DNA from: Trileptium ribeirensis
Taxonomy: Eukaryota; Nematoda; Enoplea; Enoplida; Thoracostomopsidae
Direction of reading: 5' to 3'
Length of the DNA: 17,648 nucleotides
Assembly: GCA_030248225.1 (NCBI GenBank)
Contig: JASANE010028141.1
Span: 1 to 17,648, forward strand
Positions within the stretch are counted from its first letter, which is position 1, and every line of letters starts with the position of its first letter. The position numbers and the translations under genes are program-made. The notes beneath the pieces are model-generated. The model ran no database searches and had not been told where the DNA came from. It saw only the letters and a list, made by a program, of their open reading frames with translations. Positions 7,921 to 17,648 of this stretch are shown here, piece by piece.

Positions 7921-9059
7921 AAATACGCCTAGCCCAAGCCACTACCAACGACCAAACAGCGTAAGTAACGTTGTTGGTTCAATTTCGACGTGTTTCGCTG
8001 CTTAAGGTTACGGTCAGATGCGCGTGCGATTTTAGGTATTTTGGCCTTATCAGAAAGCCCGTAAAACGCCCTATCAAAAAGTATTCGAGACTGTTGCACG
8101 AAATCTGAACCGGTAAGCGGCTACGGGCCGGCAAACAGGCCCTGCAGCCGTCATTTCCGAATAATTGGAAGCTACCGTACCCCTTTAATTTAAACATGTA
8201 GCTTTTGTTGTCTTCGTGACCATGGTTATATGTATTATTCGTAATCATGGCCGCATGTATTGCTTAACCTAAGTAAATTTGATACTTTTGTCCGCAATCA
8301 CTGCGGAATTAATGGTCCATCCTAAACAATCGATGGCCTCCTATTCCCGGACGGTCTTTATTTTGAAACTGCAATGGTGCGGGGCGGTTGGTCGAGTTCC
8401 GAAACGTTCCATATACGTAACATCCCGACTATCTGATAGGTTGCCCAACTTATGATCTGTTTCAGTCATACAATCGGTCGTCCTACCTAAATTTACTCCA
8501 AAAATGCTCCCGTAGGAACCCGTACCAACACATATGACACAGCATAAAATAAAGTTAAATCAAACACGCAATGGCAAGTTATAATACGGACACAAATACG
8601 CGTACAAAATATTAATAAGCGGCACAGCAATGTTACATACAGGAAAATGGCACCATCAAACATGCCACCCTTTCCGAAAATCTTTCAATTTCGGCAAACC
8701 TTGTACAGGTACCACTTTAATACCTATGTCCCTAGATCATGTTCGCTTTGGTATATAATTTTGTGGATTTGGCACCAAAATCCTGCAAAAGCACGTAACG
8801 GGTCGGAACAGTCCTGTTACACAAATCCTCTAGACTGTATGGTCGGATTGAATAAGAAAATTGCTCATTGTTTCCGGACCTTTCGCGGTCACCCGGCTCA
8901 ATTGTACCTGGTTGGTGCACTTTTCGGCTCTGTAGTAAACCATTTACTCAGATGCTAATTTCCGAGCTTCTGATGCCGCCTGTTCGGCATGCTCTCCCTC
9001 TCGGATGGCTACAGGTACGGTATATTCGCCATACTCGGTTGAAAAATCTAGGTGCTACG
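7921..9059. other. Unassigned stretch beside the integrase relic
   Basis: The longest frame is plus 8647-8958 (103 codons), with no motif recognised and an open minus frame across it. On the minus strand, 8944-9053 is open and protein-like in composition, directly downstream of the gag-like segment. It may be more of the same decayed element, but it is too short to claim. Confidence 0.25.
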
Positions 9060-9569
9060 TTAGCCAGGCGCATAATTAAAACTCTCGGGGCCCTGAATCG
9101 CTAATTCCTGCCAGTTTCGTGGCCAGTCGCAATCGAATAACGCATTAAAGTCAATTATCGGGAGCTTATTTTGTAAGCGTGCGTCGTCACTACCTTCAGC
9201 CTGTGCTTGCGTGGAACAGGTTTCAATCGCGGCGCGGTGTATTGCATCTTGGGCTTGCGTGTATTCCTGATAAAGGTCACATATTTCTTTATTTTGCGCG
9301 TCTGAATCACCCTCAAATTTATGGTGCATGCGAGTAACATTGTTGTTAGCAGCCTCAAGATGACGTACAAAATGCTGAGCTGCTACAATTATTTCTCCGG
9401 GCTCCTGTACTGCGGATTCGAAGTAAGCCGGTAGTATTCCTTTCAAAAGTTCATCCACATAAGAAAGACTACTAAGAGGTCTATAGTAAGGTTTAGTGTG
9501 GTTAATATGTACCTCGCGATCTTCGGCGCTAGGCTGACCTGAAAGTTTTATACAGAAACAAGGTGGCAT
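9060..9569 (-). pseudogene. Open frame joining the integrase GPY tail to a helical, gag-like segment
   Basis: This is the longest open frame outside the LINE (169 codons; an in-frame stop precedes the GPY motif at 9600). Its first part (VHINHTKPYYRP, residues 21-32) is the normal end of a Gypsy integrase C-terminus. The remainder is charged and probably alpha-helical (KFEGDSDAQNKEICDLYQEY, residues 83-102) and ends near KLPIIDFNALFDCDW. That pattern of helices followed by a Leu-Pro-x-x-[DE]-[FL] turn loosely recalls the N-terminal part of Pao- or DUF1759-type gag proteins. If so, a tail-to-head junction of two elements or a recombinant is implied. Alternatively it is an unusually long lineage-specific integrase tail. 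The GPY part is secure and the gag reading is weak. Confidence 0.5.
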
Positions 9570-9579
9570 AAACTTAGAA

Positions 9580-10400
9580 ATTTGATACGGTCCACACTAG
9601 CGTCGTTCTAACTTTCGCGACGAATCTGCTATTGTGGGTGCTTTTATATACCCACACGAAATCATTGACCCGATAATCTGGTATCTTAAATTTAATGTCT
9701 GCTTGAACCTAGGCTATAGATACAATAACCTGTTTCTAAACGGTGAAAACACCTAGAAAATTGAAACCATATTGTACCAGAATTAAAAGTTATAATTGAC
9801 AGCAACGGTTTCGGATTTACTTTCACTGTATTACTGTTTCATAAAATAGATTACTCGCTCATCGGTGATGCTCCCTACAGAGGTATATTGATTTATGTTG
9901 GAATTTTGAATCATAGGTTTTAACCTTTCGAATAAAGTTGCGGTTTTGGTAATATCTCGCGGCTTGCATGGAGCGATAAGCTTGACTGCTAACATAGCCA
10001 ACCAGCGTAGTGCATTTTAGCGTGGTATGCCTAATCTCCGGGATATTGTGCCCAATCTATAGGGGCTTAATATTCACCAGGCACTCGCGGATGGAACCCA
10101 TGCATTAGTAGGAATGTTGCATAACGCGTGGACGAGTGTATCGAAGAGCTATAACACATTACACAATAAGGCAAAACTTTATCATAAGTAGAGTGATGAT
10201 TTTCGGGTAACGACGCTCTCAAAAGCACAATAAAGACGGTTAAAACGTTCAATTTCGCTGTTCGCCTTTTATTGTTACAACTCAATGTTTCCAGATCGAA
10301 CATGCGCAGTTGCGCACATAGTGCTTCCATCAAAATATATTGTCATGTTCATGTTTGGGTATCTGTGGGACTAATTTCAATGGCACTTTACAACTAGATT
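9580..10400 (-). pseudogene. Ty3/Gypsy-type retrotransposon integrase relic (frameshifted)
   Basis: Read on the minus strand from high to low coordinates, pieces of a Metaviridae integrase appear in order. First comes a TD..Q remnant of the second catalytic Asp (about 10365) leading to LMEALC. The motif IERFNR (10236-10253), carrying the catalytic Glu, lies in another frame. Then come LPYCVMCYSSSIHSSTRY and LLMHGFHPRVP (about 10080-10170), the typical end of the integrase core. DYRVNDFVWVY (about 9640-9670) and GPY (9585-9593), the C-terminal GPY/F module, follow. Stops and at least three frame changes separate these pieces, so the gene is dead. No reverse transcriptase, protease or LTRs were found upstream to about 10900. 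In life the enzyme inserts element cDNA into host chromosomes. Confidence 0.75.
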
Positions 10401-10894
10401 GGTGGTGTCGATAAGATAGGATGCAAAAATAAGTTTGACATGTCAGGACACAAACGTTAGTGGTGAGCCTGTAGTTTTATAGATACAGCGTTCTTTATGA
10501 TTACGAGGTAGGCGACCCTCCTGTAAATACCATCAAATGTCACCGAATTGCTGGTCTTAATGCTGAATGATATAAATAGGTAGGTGCCCACCAGGTTGTC
10601 TTCGAAAATGACGCAAGTAGATGTGTACGCCTGTATCATATACATGTTCGGGGTGTTAAAAATGAAGCCTAAAACCGCAAAAATAGGAAACTCGAATCAA
10701 GGGCTCGAAGTCCTCTGTGGTCGGTTGAGTAGTATGTCTTGACTTTGCTTGTGTTGGCGGTCGTGGCGGTGCACCCAGAGTTAGAGCAGCATAAAGTGCA
10801 AAGGAACTCATACCCTACAAGCACACGAAACAATAGGCTCCAAAGGCATCGCAATTATTCATGGCCATAATGAAGGCAGACTGGTTACCCCCGT
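10401..10894. other. Unassigned stretch upstream (minus sense) of the integrase relic
   Basis: The first catalytic Asp region of integrase and the reverse transcriptase would be expected here on the minus strand. I could not recognise either in any frame. Open frames at 10457-10645 and 10669-10854 carry no motif. Confidence 0.35.
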
Positions 10895-11010
10895 AGACTC
10901 CGATCCCCTTCCGATGCCTCGGCTACTCGCCTGGCGTGGAGTCCAACCAACAACCTGCCTGCGCCGCGGGCGCCGAACACACCGCTCCTTGGACTTCGGG
11001 CGCACCGTCC

Positions 11011-11241
11011 ATGCGTGGCCGCGTGGTCCTCCTCACCGTCGCGCTAATATTTCCACTGAGAAGCCGAAAACAGACTACCTCAAACCCTCCAGACTACGTG
11101 AGGAGCCTGCTATCCCTCCGTCGAGACCTTGGACTTGAGACTTACGTTTTCCATAGCTTTCAAATTTGTGCTAAAAGTCTGAAATTTGGACAACACAATA
11201 CATCATTCCAGTTTGCGAAAAGTGTGAACTGTATATTCTAA
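11011..11241 (+). CDS. Candidate first exon or short ORF with signal-peptide-like start (unconfirmed)
   Basis: An ATG at 11011 opens 76 codons that begin MRGRVVLLTVALIFPL, a basic start followed by a 12-residue hydrophobic core. Dibasic sites follow (RSRK near residues 17-20, LRRDL further on). The same frame is open from 10936, and another + frame is open at 10914-11138. The patch 10895-11060 is roughly 60% GC against AT-rich flanks. GTGAGG at 11098-11103 would be a good splice donor, giving a first exon of about 29 codons. After that point composition returns to AT-rich and the translation loses character, which favours the exon-donor reading. No family is recognised. A GC-rich repeat fragment with chance frames remains possible. 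Confidence 0.3.
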   Translation: MRGRVVLLTVALIFPLRSRKQTTSNPPDYVRSLLSLRRDLGLETYVFHSFQICAKSLKFGQHNTSFQFAKSVNCIF

Positions 11242-11285
11242 AGTGGGGCAAATGTTTGTGCAAAGTAGTAATGCACGTTCAGTGA

Positions 11286-12470
11286 AATAAAAATGGTATA
11301 TCGTCAGATGGCAGACTTGGTAACTTCTCAAAGGATCGCACTGTCGGCGCTTTTTGCCTTGTTTGAATTGCGTTGCCTGTAAAAGTGTTAATTCATGTTA
11401 ATATACATATTTCGGCACTATGTGGTTAATCATGCAAGCTTTACATTTCCGTAATTGTATTATATATATCCTTTAGGCCCTAAATTCCGTAGTACAATCA
11501 TGCAATTTTAGATATTCGTAAACTAAAAACATTTCTAGGCTATAAAAGCAATAAAACTTAAATGTTTTAAATAAACGTTACAACACGGCGTTAAGCGATT
11601 AAACCCATCTTGCTCGGTTTCATTCTGCAACTTTAAGTACTCATCGATGTATCATATGTAAATTGCCCATATTCTGTAGATGTATCTCATTCTCATATAG
11701 ATATGGCTGGTTCGTCAAGTTATTGACAAATTAGGGGAATCAATCTCTCTGCACGCTGAGACAGTAATATAAATATAACTGTACAACATTTATTTGGGTA
11801 TGACACCGTAGTTGAATGACCTATGCGTGTATATGCTAGTTTGTACAGTATGTATATTTTGTATTTCGAGATTTAATAAAAATGGTATATCGTCAGACGG
11901 CAGACTTGGTAACTTCTCAAAGGATCGCACTGTCGGCGCTTTTTGCCTTGTTTGAATTGCGTTGCCTGTAAAAGTGTTAATTCATGTTAATATACATATT
12001 TCGGCACTATGTGGTTAATCATGCAAGCTTTACATTTCCGTAATTGTATTATATATATCCTTTAGGCCCTAAACTCCGTAGTACAATCATGCAATTTTAG
12101 ATATTCGTAAACTAAAAACATTTCTAGGCTATAAAAGCAATAAAACTTAAATGTTTTAAATAAACGTTACAACACGGTGTTAAGCGATTAAACCCATCTT
12201 GCTCGGTTTCATTCTGCAACTTTAAGTACTCATCGATGTATCATATGTAAATTGCCCATATTCTGTAGATGTATCTCATTCTCATATAGATATGGCTGGT
12301 TCGTCAAGTTATTGACAAATTAGGGGAATCAATCTCTCTGCACGCTGAGACAGTAATATAAATATAACTGTACAACATTTATTTGGGTATGACATCGTAG
12401 TTGAATGACCTATTATGCGTGTATATGCTAGTTTGTACAGTTTGTATATTTTGTATTTCGAGATTTAATA
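11286..12470 (+). repeat. Tandem duplication: two ~590-bp copies at about 99% identity
   Basis: Copy 1 (11286-11874, 589 bp) and copy 2 (11875-12466, 592 bp) are head-to-tail. I count five substitutions (for example 11309 T to C at 11898 and 11485 T to C at 12074) and one 3-base insertion of TAT in copy 2 near 12413. AATA occurs at the start of copy 1, at the junction (11875-11878) and after copy 2 (12467-12470), which fits duplication across 4-base microhomology or the edge of a satellite array. The unit is AT-rich, has no ORF of note and contains no recognised gene. Confidence 0.95.
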
Positions 12471-12606
12471 TTTATATTGATTGTATTGACAGAATTAGTT
12501 ACTTAGCTACTTCGATAAAATTTGGTGTTTATCAAGGGTTTTAGAATATTGGTTGAACGTTGTCGAACTTGGCGGCGTTATATTTTCTGCGAAGTCGGTA
12601 GTTATA

Positions 12607-12680
12607 TGTCAGTCTGTAGTAGAGCGCCTGCATGAGGATTCAAGAGCGGGATGTCGCTGGTTCGATTCCAAGTCCTACGC
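12607..12680 (+). other. tRNA-derived SINE-like head (A and B boxes)
   Basis: TGTCAGTCTGTAGTAGAGC (12607-12625) resembles the tRNA D-arm and A box, and GGTTCGATTCC (12659-12669) fits the pol III B-box consensus exactly. CCTGC (12627-12631) can pair with GCGGG (12646-12650) as an anticodon stem, but the loop is 14 bases instead of 7. The acceptor and T stems do not pair properly. It is therefore a decayed tRNA or, more likely, the promoter of a SINE whose body continues toward about 12780. The open minus frame 12602-12847 is its shadow. Confidence 0.55.
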
Positions 12681-12840
12681 AACTTTTCAGCCTCCGGTTT
12701 TTCAAATCCCTTCGTTTTCAAACTCCTACCTCGAGGCCTAAATGAAAAATAAAATATATAAACATTATAAAACATGGATGTTGTAGAGGAAGGTCGGATG
12801 TACCACGGCCGTCTTTCCAAATCCAGAATTATATACATGT

Positions 12841-13010
12841 GCCCCACCTAGGACTACCCTTCCAGTCCACCTGGGGCGGCGGTCTCGGGCCCCGCAGGTA
12901 TCCCAGATGAAGTGGGGCCTCGAATGTCGTAGAGGTTGGCCTCGTACGTCGCAAAGATGGCCCCGATTTTGTAGTGTCGGCTATGGCTCCACCCCGGCAA
13001 GTCGCTGTCT
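12841..13010. repeat. GC-rich patch with three 20-22-bp tandem units
   Basis: GGCCTCGAATGTCGTAGAGG (from 12916), GGCCTCGTACGTCGCAAAGA (from 12938) and GGCCCCGATTTTGTAGTGTC (from 12959) are consecutive diverging units. The rest of the patch is GC-rich (CTGGGGCGGCGG at 12871). No gene was recognised. Confidence 0.5.
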
Positions 13011-13307
13011 AACTTGTATGACGCCTGCGTATGTGGATTATTAAAGAAAAAGTAGTATAGAGAATTATGACAAGGGCTTTCACATTCATTCGTCTCTAAA
13101 CTTTTGTCGTTAGGTTAAGATGAAAACTATGTCGTCTTACAATTTCCTGTTGTTTGTGCAATATATATGTTTGATTTGTGACAGGCGATACATATTGGAA
13201 AACGAATGTATATGAAAGCGCCTCAAAAGTTGAAGCCTGCGTTATTATTCCGCAAGCAGTCGCCCGGCCGGCTGAGTTATCATTGCTGAACGTAATAGTA
13301 CTAGTAT

Positions 13308-13324
13308 ATAATAATAATAATAAT
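13308..13324 (-). repeat. (ATT)n microsatellite, presumed LINE 3' tail
   Basis: TAATAATAATAATAAT on the + strand, i.e. (ATT)n on the LINE strand, preceded there by GGGAACCTCAC. CR1-group elements commonly end in short simple repeats instead of poly(A). Confidence 0.65.
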
Positions 13325-13850
13325 GTGAGGTTCCCACCAACCACCCGGCGAAACCAGCTCGGCATTGCTGTGTAAAAACCGGGGTAAAGTACTTTTATAT
13401 AAAGGTCTTAGATTAAATACTTAGTTGACATTACTATCTTTGCAACCTTTACTAAGAGCCCTGGAAGACAGTATAATTAAGGTAAACTAACTTTAACTAC
13501 ACAATCGGTATGCCAAGCTGACTTCAATTTTTTTAGTTTATTTCACTGCCTCATTACGAATCACCCCTCCGGCACCACACAGATCGGAGGCTTCACCTTA
13601 GCCGTTCTCCGACCTATGACGCACCTTGCAGGGTGAAACGTATATAACATATAAAACATACAGAGAAATCAACCAATAAATATCACTAGTAAAATGAAAC
13701 AAACAAGTTAGTATACGTAAATATACAGTCATAGAGGCATAATTTCGAACAAAAGCAATACGAGATGGTTAATGGAGGATGACAAGGGGGGTAAAATCCC
13801 TTCATTAGACATCCTTATCATTCGTAGCCTTAAAAGCAAAAGCGAAGCTG
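13325..13850 (-). other. Presumed 3' untranslated region of the LINE
   Basis: It lies between the ORF2 stop and the ATT-repeat tail. A GC-richer block (13560-13637) could be a conserved 3' hairpin of the kind that reverse transcriptases of this group recognise; that is inference. The open frames at 13096-13365 (minus) and 13178-13375 (plus) cross the tail and are not genes. Confidence 0.5.
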
Positions 13851-16682
13851 CTAAAACAAGTTTCTAGAGAACTTTAAATATTGGGAAAGATCGATGGAAT
13901 TTAGTCTACGCTTAAATAAAAGTAAAGTACGGGCCGTGACAACGGGCTGATCATTGTTTACGTAAGCAGGTAAGGAATTCCAAATAGGCACAACCCTGAA
14001 AGCAAAACTATTCTTACATTGTGTACGATTGCATCTAACAACGAAAAGCTTCAACGGATGACCGCGTGTTGCGCGCACGTCTGATAACTGGAAAAAATCT
14101 GCTAATTTAAGCACGGATTCTTTATGAACAATTTGATAAACAAGAGCCAAATCTATGTGAATACGCCTTAACTCAAGTGGTATTAAGTTAAGGTGTTTCA
14201 GACGGTCCAAATAGCACGCGTTGGCATAACCCATTCGAGCATACAGTCTCCGTGTAAAATATCGTTGCACTGACTCAACTTTATCTATATCCAGTAATAG
14301 AGTTGGTGACCATACTGGTGCACAATATTCCAAAATACTACGAACATAACTTTTATACGCAACCAGCAAAGCATGTAAATTGGACGAGACAAAACATCTG
14401 AAAAGCATATTTACCATCATATAGGCTCGATGAACGACAACATTCACATGATGGGTAGACTTGAGATCAGACTTAAACCAAACACCTAAATCCTTTATCG
14501 TAGAAACATCGGGTAAATGCAAACCATCAATAGTATAGTTAAAAGAGTTGACGTGATGACCTAGCGTACCAGCTGTAAAAGTGAAACATTTCTCAGCAGC
14601 AATAGATAACTGCCAATCGACTGCCCATTTTTTCAAAGCATTTATTCCGGATTGTAATATAAAATGATCCTGGTTTGTTTTAATACACTTGTAGATTTTC
14701 ACATCGTCTGCATAAAATTTATGCTTTACATTACATAAAACAGAAGATAAATCATTTATAAAAACTAAAAATAATAATGGTCCCAGGACAGAGCCCTGAG
14801 GAACCCCAGAAGTGACAGAACAGTATTCACCAAATGAATTATTTATCATCACACGCTGTTTCCTATCAGACAAGAAATTAGATATCCACGACAACAATCG
14901 ACCAGAAATACCACATCTGTTAAGTTTTACACACAACTTTTCATGAGTAACAGTATCAAAAGCTTTAGAAAGATCAAAAATACAACTTTACAAAAATTGC
15001 CATTATCTACTAACCGAAAAACATCATTATAACATTCCATCAGCTGCGTAAGCGTTGACTTACCTACAACAAAGCCGTGTTGGTTATCGGAAATTTTTTT
15101 GTGCCTATACAAAAAATCAAACATTTGCTTCTTAACTATCTTTTCCATTACACGACAAGCCACGTTAGTAAGAGCGATCGGCCTGTAGTAGCTAGCTAGT
15201 GTAGGATCTCCCTTTTTAAAAAGAGGCTTTATGTCAGCACATTTCCATGCCAAAGGAATCTTTCCAGTTTCAAAAGATTTTTAAAAAATGATACTAAGGG
15301 GATAACTAAGCTCTAAGCACATGCGTTTATAAAAATAACTAGGTAAACCATTTATCATTCAAACTACGCAAAGCAGACAACACACTAGATAAATTAAAAT
15401 CAACCAATGACATTGTATAACTATTATTTTCGTAAGACGAAGGTACATATCCATTGTCTTGAACAAAAACATCGCTAAAATGTGAATTTAAAATATCACA
15501 TTTAGAATCGGTGTCTAAAATAAGTTCATTATTTGCATTTAACAACGGTCCAACTTCTTCATTCTTTAACCGTTTATGCTTAATAAATTTATAAACGTTG
15601 TTGAGATTTTTACTGGTCAAAATTTTGTTCTCTTCTCTTAGTTCAAATTCAGAAACAAGCTTATAACAATAAGTAAGCTGATTTTTATAGCGAACCATAC
15701 CACCATTAGTTTTACGACACCGCCAAAGTAATCTTTTTAAACGAAAAGCTCTTTTGATTTCAATAGGATATCGAACGCGACGACCGGCATGAATCATCAC
15801 AATAGGCACATAACAAGAAATACCATCATACACAACTGACACAAATTTATCAACAGTGTCCTGTTGAGAAAGTAAACTATACCAATCTTTGGAAACAATA
15901 TAGTTAGAAAACAATGCGTAGTTCATTTTGCGAAAATTAAGTTTACGAATACTTTTAGATTTGGTTGCAGAACCAACGATTTGAAAGTTAACTGAGCAAT
16001 GATCGCTGGTAGAAAAAGGTTCAGAAACCGAAACATTACTGATATTAGAAGCACTAGAAGTAAGCACTAAATCTAGTATATTATCTTCTCGAGTTTATTG
16101 AGTAACTAGTTGAGTAAGTCCATTTGAGAAACAAAAATTTAGAAAATCCTTACCAACTGTATCATTTGAAGACCTGTTTGACCAATTAATTTGCAAATAA
16201 TTAAAATCACCAACCAATGTGACAGGGTATAATATTTCACACAATGAACTAAGAAAATCTAACAACATGACAGACTCCGAAGCAGACAAACTAGGTGGAC
16301 GGTAAACGCAAATAATCCTATGTGGTTTAAGTAAATGTAAATCAACGGTAACAACCTCGAAACTAGTCGATGTTAATTTCTGGGGTACAATATTATACCT
16401 AATACTGTTTTTTATCAGTATTGCTACACCACCACCGATTCTGACTATCATATCGCAACGCACGACATCATAATTGGGTTCAGAAATTAGAGTGTTAGGC
16501 ACACTATCGTTTAACCAAGTTTCGGTAATGAAATATATGGACGCAGATTCATTTCTTAGGCAGTAACGAAAATCTGGCATTTTGTTTAAAAGACTGCGAG
16601 CATTGAACAATACACATTTTAAATATAAGAACTTAGATTGAAACTTTACCCCACCTATTGGTTTCCCAAGAATACATCCACA
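13851..16682 (-). pseudogene. LINE ORF2: endonuclease and reverse transcriptase, broken by two stops and two frameshifts
   Basis: The frame opens after a TGA at 16683-16685 and has no ATG before the endonuclease, so its natural start is unclear. Endonuclease motifs are NARSL (about 16596-16607), ITETWLN, GGGVAILI, VYRPPS, GDFN and SDHCS (about 15991-16005). The reverse transcriptase begins near AWKCADIKPLFKKGD (15205-15250). It shows YYRPIALTN, the VPQGSVLGPLLF block and YADD (14703-14714), followed by a typical CR1-type C-terminal region (YKSYVRSILEYCAPVW). Lesions are TAA 16095-16097 in the endonuclease, a frameshift with an apparent small deletion near 15345-15357, TAA 15281-15283 and a one-base loss near 14975 at the first catalytic Asp (motif A). 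The encoded enzyme would nick target DNA and prime cDNA there; this copy cannot. Confidence 0.92.
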
Positions 16683-17587
16683 TCAAATTTATAGGATGTA
16701 TCCTTGGTGCCACCAGAAAGTTTACCATTCTTTTCATCATAGTTATCCAATTTAATAACAGATTCATTGACAACTATATAACGTGTCTTTTGAGCAATTA
16801 CTGATTTATTGATTTATGCACAACGCTCACGAAGTGTCTTTAAAAAAGCAAGTTTTTCCGGAGGAAGAGACCTTCGAATATACACACCTTTCCAACAATC
16901 CATCTTTTTGAGCTGTTTCGCCTCATGCATTACAGAGTCCAAACAAAACGATGATGCGAAATGAACTTTAACAAGACGAGGTTTTTCCTCCTCACTAGGA
17001 GGTTTTCTACCCATTCTAAATACCTCTTTCACAACAACACGCTGATCTAAATCACGGCATAGCTTTTGTACAGTTTCCAGATCGGAACTAGATTCCGGCA
17101 ACCCTATAATTACAGCGCTCTTTCGCCGCATTTCCTCCTCAGATGATGACCGTATGTGATTTGTAGCCGCTGAATTTACCGTTGATACAGCACTGTTAGT
17201 GACAATTTCCTCCCAAGATTTTAACTGTTCGGGCTCGGGTGTTGCAGCAACTGTATTCGTTTGTTGCAGATCAGCAACGGACGCACATAAATTGTTTACC
17301 TTCGAACCGAGGTCAGCAACGACTTTGGACAGTTCAGTCAAAGTATCATTGTTGTCAAGAATCACAGAAGTGTCACAGTCTTTACAAACAAAGTGGATAC
17401 CGGGAGTATCACATACAAATTGATACTGGGACTCAGTCCAATTTAGACATGAAGCATGAAACCAGTTAGAACAATTTTCGCATTGAACACCACACTGATT
17501 AGACTTGACATCCGAAGAACATAACAAACATTTATCTTTCTGTTCATCTGACGCAGATTGAGCGACCCTGCGCCTACCGGGCGCCAT
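16655..17587 (-). pseudogene. LINE ORF1: PHD finger plus nucleic-acid-binding domain, one premature stop
   Basis: The ATG at 17587 starts MAPGRRRVAQ. Residues 20-71 form a PHD-type zinc finger with C20, C23, C36, C39, H44, C47, C68 and C71. A spacer with a short heptad-like helix (LSKVVADLGSKVNNLCASVA, about 85-104) could trimerise. Residues about 155-257 match the domain common in CR1-type ORF1 proteins (SAVIIGLPES, VFRMGRKPP, VYIRRSLPPEK), which binds element RNA. A TAA at 16814-16816 ends the frame after residue 257. The same frame then stays open for a further ~52 codons to a TAG at 16655-16657 and reads like continuing protein, so the TAA looks like a nonsense mutation. The 3' end overlaps the ORF2 open frame by 28 bases. 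Confidence 0.85.
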
Positions 17588-17648
17588 GAATTTCCAATTT
17601 AATAGAGGTGAAAAAATTGTGAAAGTATTTAGCTAGCTGCGTCTTTTT

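Larger units (their letters stand above)
13308..17648 (-). mobile_element. CR1/jockey-group non-LTR retrotransposon (LINE), nearly full-length, inactivated
   Basis: Read on the minus strand the order is 5' sequence (17588-17648 and perhaps beyond the window), ORF1 with a PHD finger, ORF2 with endonuclease and reverse transcriptase, a ~530-bp 3' region and an (ATT)n tail at 13308-13324. A PHD-type ORF1, an apurinic-like endonuclease and the lack of RNase H or a restriction-like nuclease after the reverse transcriptase place it in the CR1/jockey group; the exact clade is not resolvable by eye. Three in-frame stops and two frameshifts disable it, but otherwise the protein sequence is well kept. 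This suggests a fairly recent insertion. Confidence 0.9.

Noticed and set aside
7820..8005. Plus-strand open frame with alternating Ile/Tyr
   Set aside because: It is a translation of the TA-rich microsatellite.
5227..8640. ACACAAATACGCG shared at about 5227 and 8592, as a possible pair of LTRs
   Set aside because: Similarity fades within about 30 bases, and a 13-base match is expected about twice by chance in a window of this size.
8647..8958. 103-codon plus-strand open frame
   Set aside because: No motif was recognised, the minus strand is also open across it, and there is no coding bias to support it.
12602..12847. 81-codon minus-strand open frame
   Set aside because: It reads through the tRNA-like SINE head in reverse and has no independent support.
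13096..13375. Open frames on both strands across the ATT repeat
   Set aside because: Openness comes from the simple repeat and the LINE 3' region; no protein motif is present.
17199..17469. Two plus-strand open frames over LINE ORF1
   Set aside because: They are antisense shadows of the PHD-finger coding region.

Overview
The window reads as non-coding, repeat-laden DNA from an animal nucleus, most likely an invertebrate. There is no prokaryote-style gene packing, no long host ORF and no rRNA or intact tRNA gene. Almost everything recognisable is a transposable element or its debris: a CR1/jockey-group LINE, a decayed Ty3/Gypsy integrase, short non-autonomous inverted-repeat elements (MITEs), a tRNA-derived SINE-like head, minisatellites and a large tandem duplication. 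I cannot name the species. Host coding content is limited to two weak candidate exons.

Layout. 1-1050 is AT-rich, with a 170-bp AATTCCCGGGAATT-type foldback (109-279), a 30-bp-arm hairpin (701-764) and a GC-rich cluster of hairpins (858-967). 1040-1941 is CG-rich and unexplained, with overlapping open frames on both strands. 2329-3717 holds two members of one MITE family with 44-bp terminal inverted repeats. The second is flanked by TA and carries a nested, unrelated foldback element (3229-3536). A TTCGCGAAC palindrome recurs inside both family members. 4530-4859 (minus) is an open, Asn/Pro/Gln/Gly-rich stretch with a signal-peptide-like start. It abuts a diverged ~30-bp minisatellite (4858-5190).

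5191-8640 contains nothing I can recognise beyond a possible LTR-element primer-binding site at 5860 and a TA-rich microsatellite at 7874. 9060-10400 (minus) is a frameshifted Ty3/Gypsy integrase relic fused in frame to a helical, gag-like segment. 10895-11241 is a GC-rich patch with a possible secreted-peptide start. 11286-12470 is a ~590-bp sequence present twice in tandem at about 99% identity. 12607-12669 is a tRNA-like pol III promoter.

The best feature is the LINE on the minus strand, running from an (ATT)n tail near 13308 to beyond the window edge at 17648. Its ORF1 (PHD finger plus a nucleic-acid-binding domain) and ORF2 (apurinic-type endonuclease plus reverse transcriptase with YADD) are nearly complete. 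They are disabled by three in-frame stops and two frameshifts, so this is a young but dead copy. In a live element, ORF1 would package the RNA while ORF2 nicks the target and reverse-transcribes it. Here neither can be made whole.
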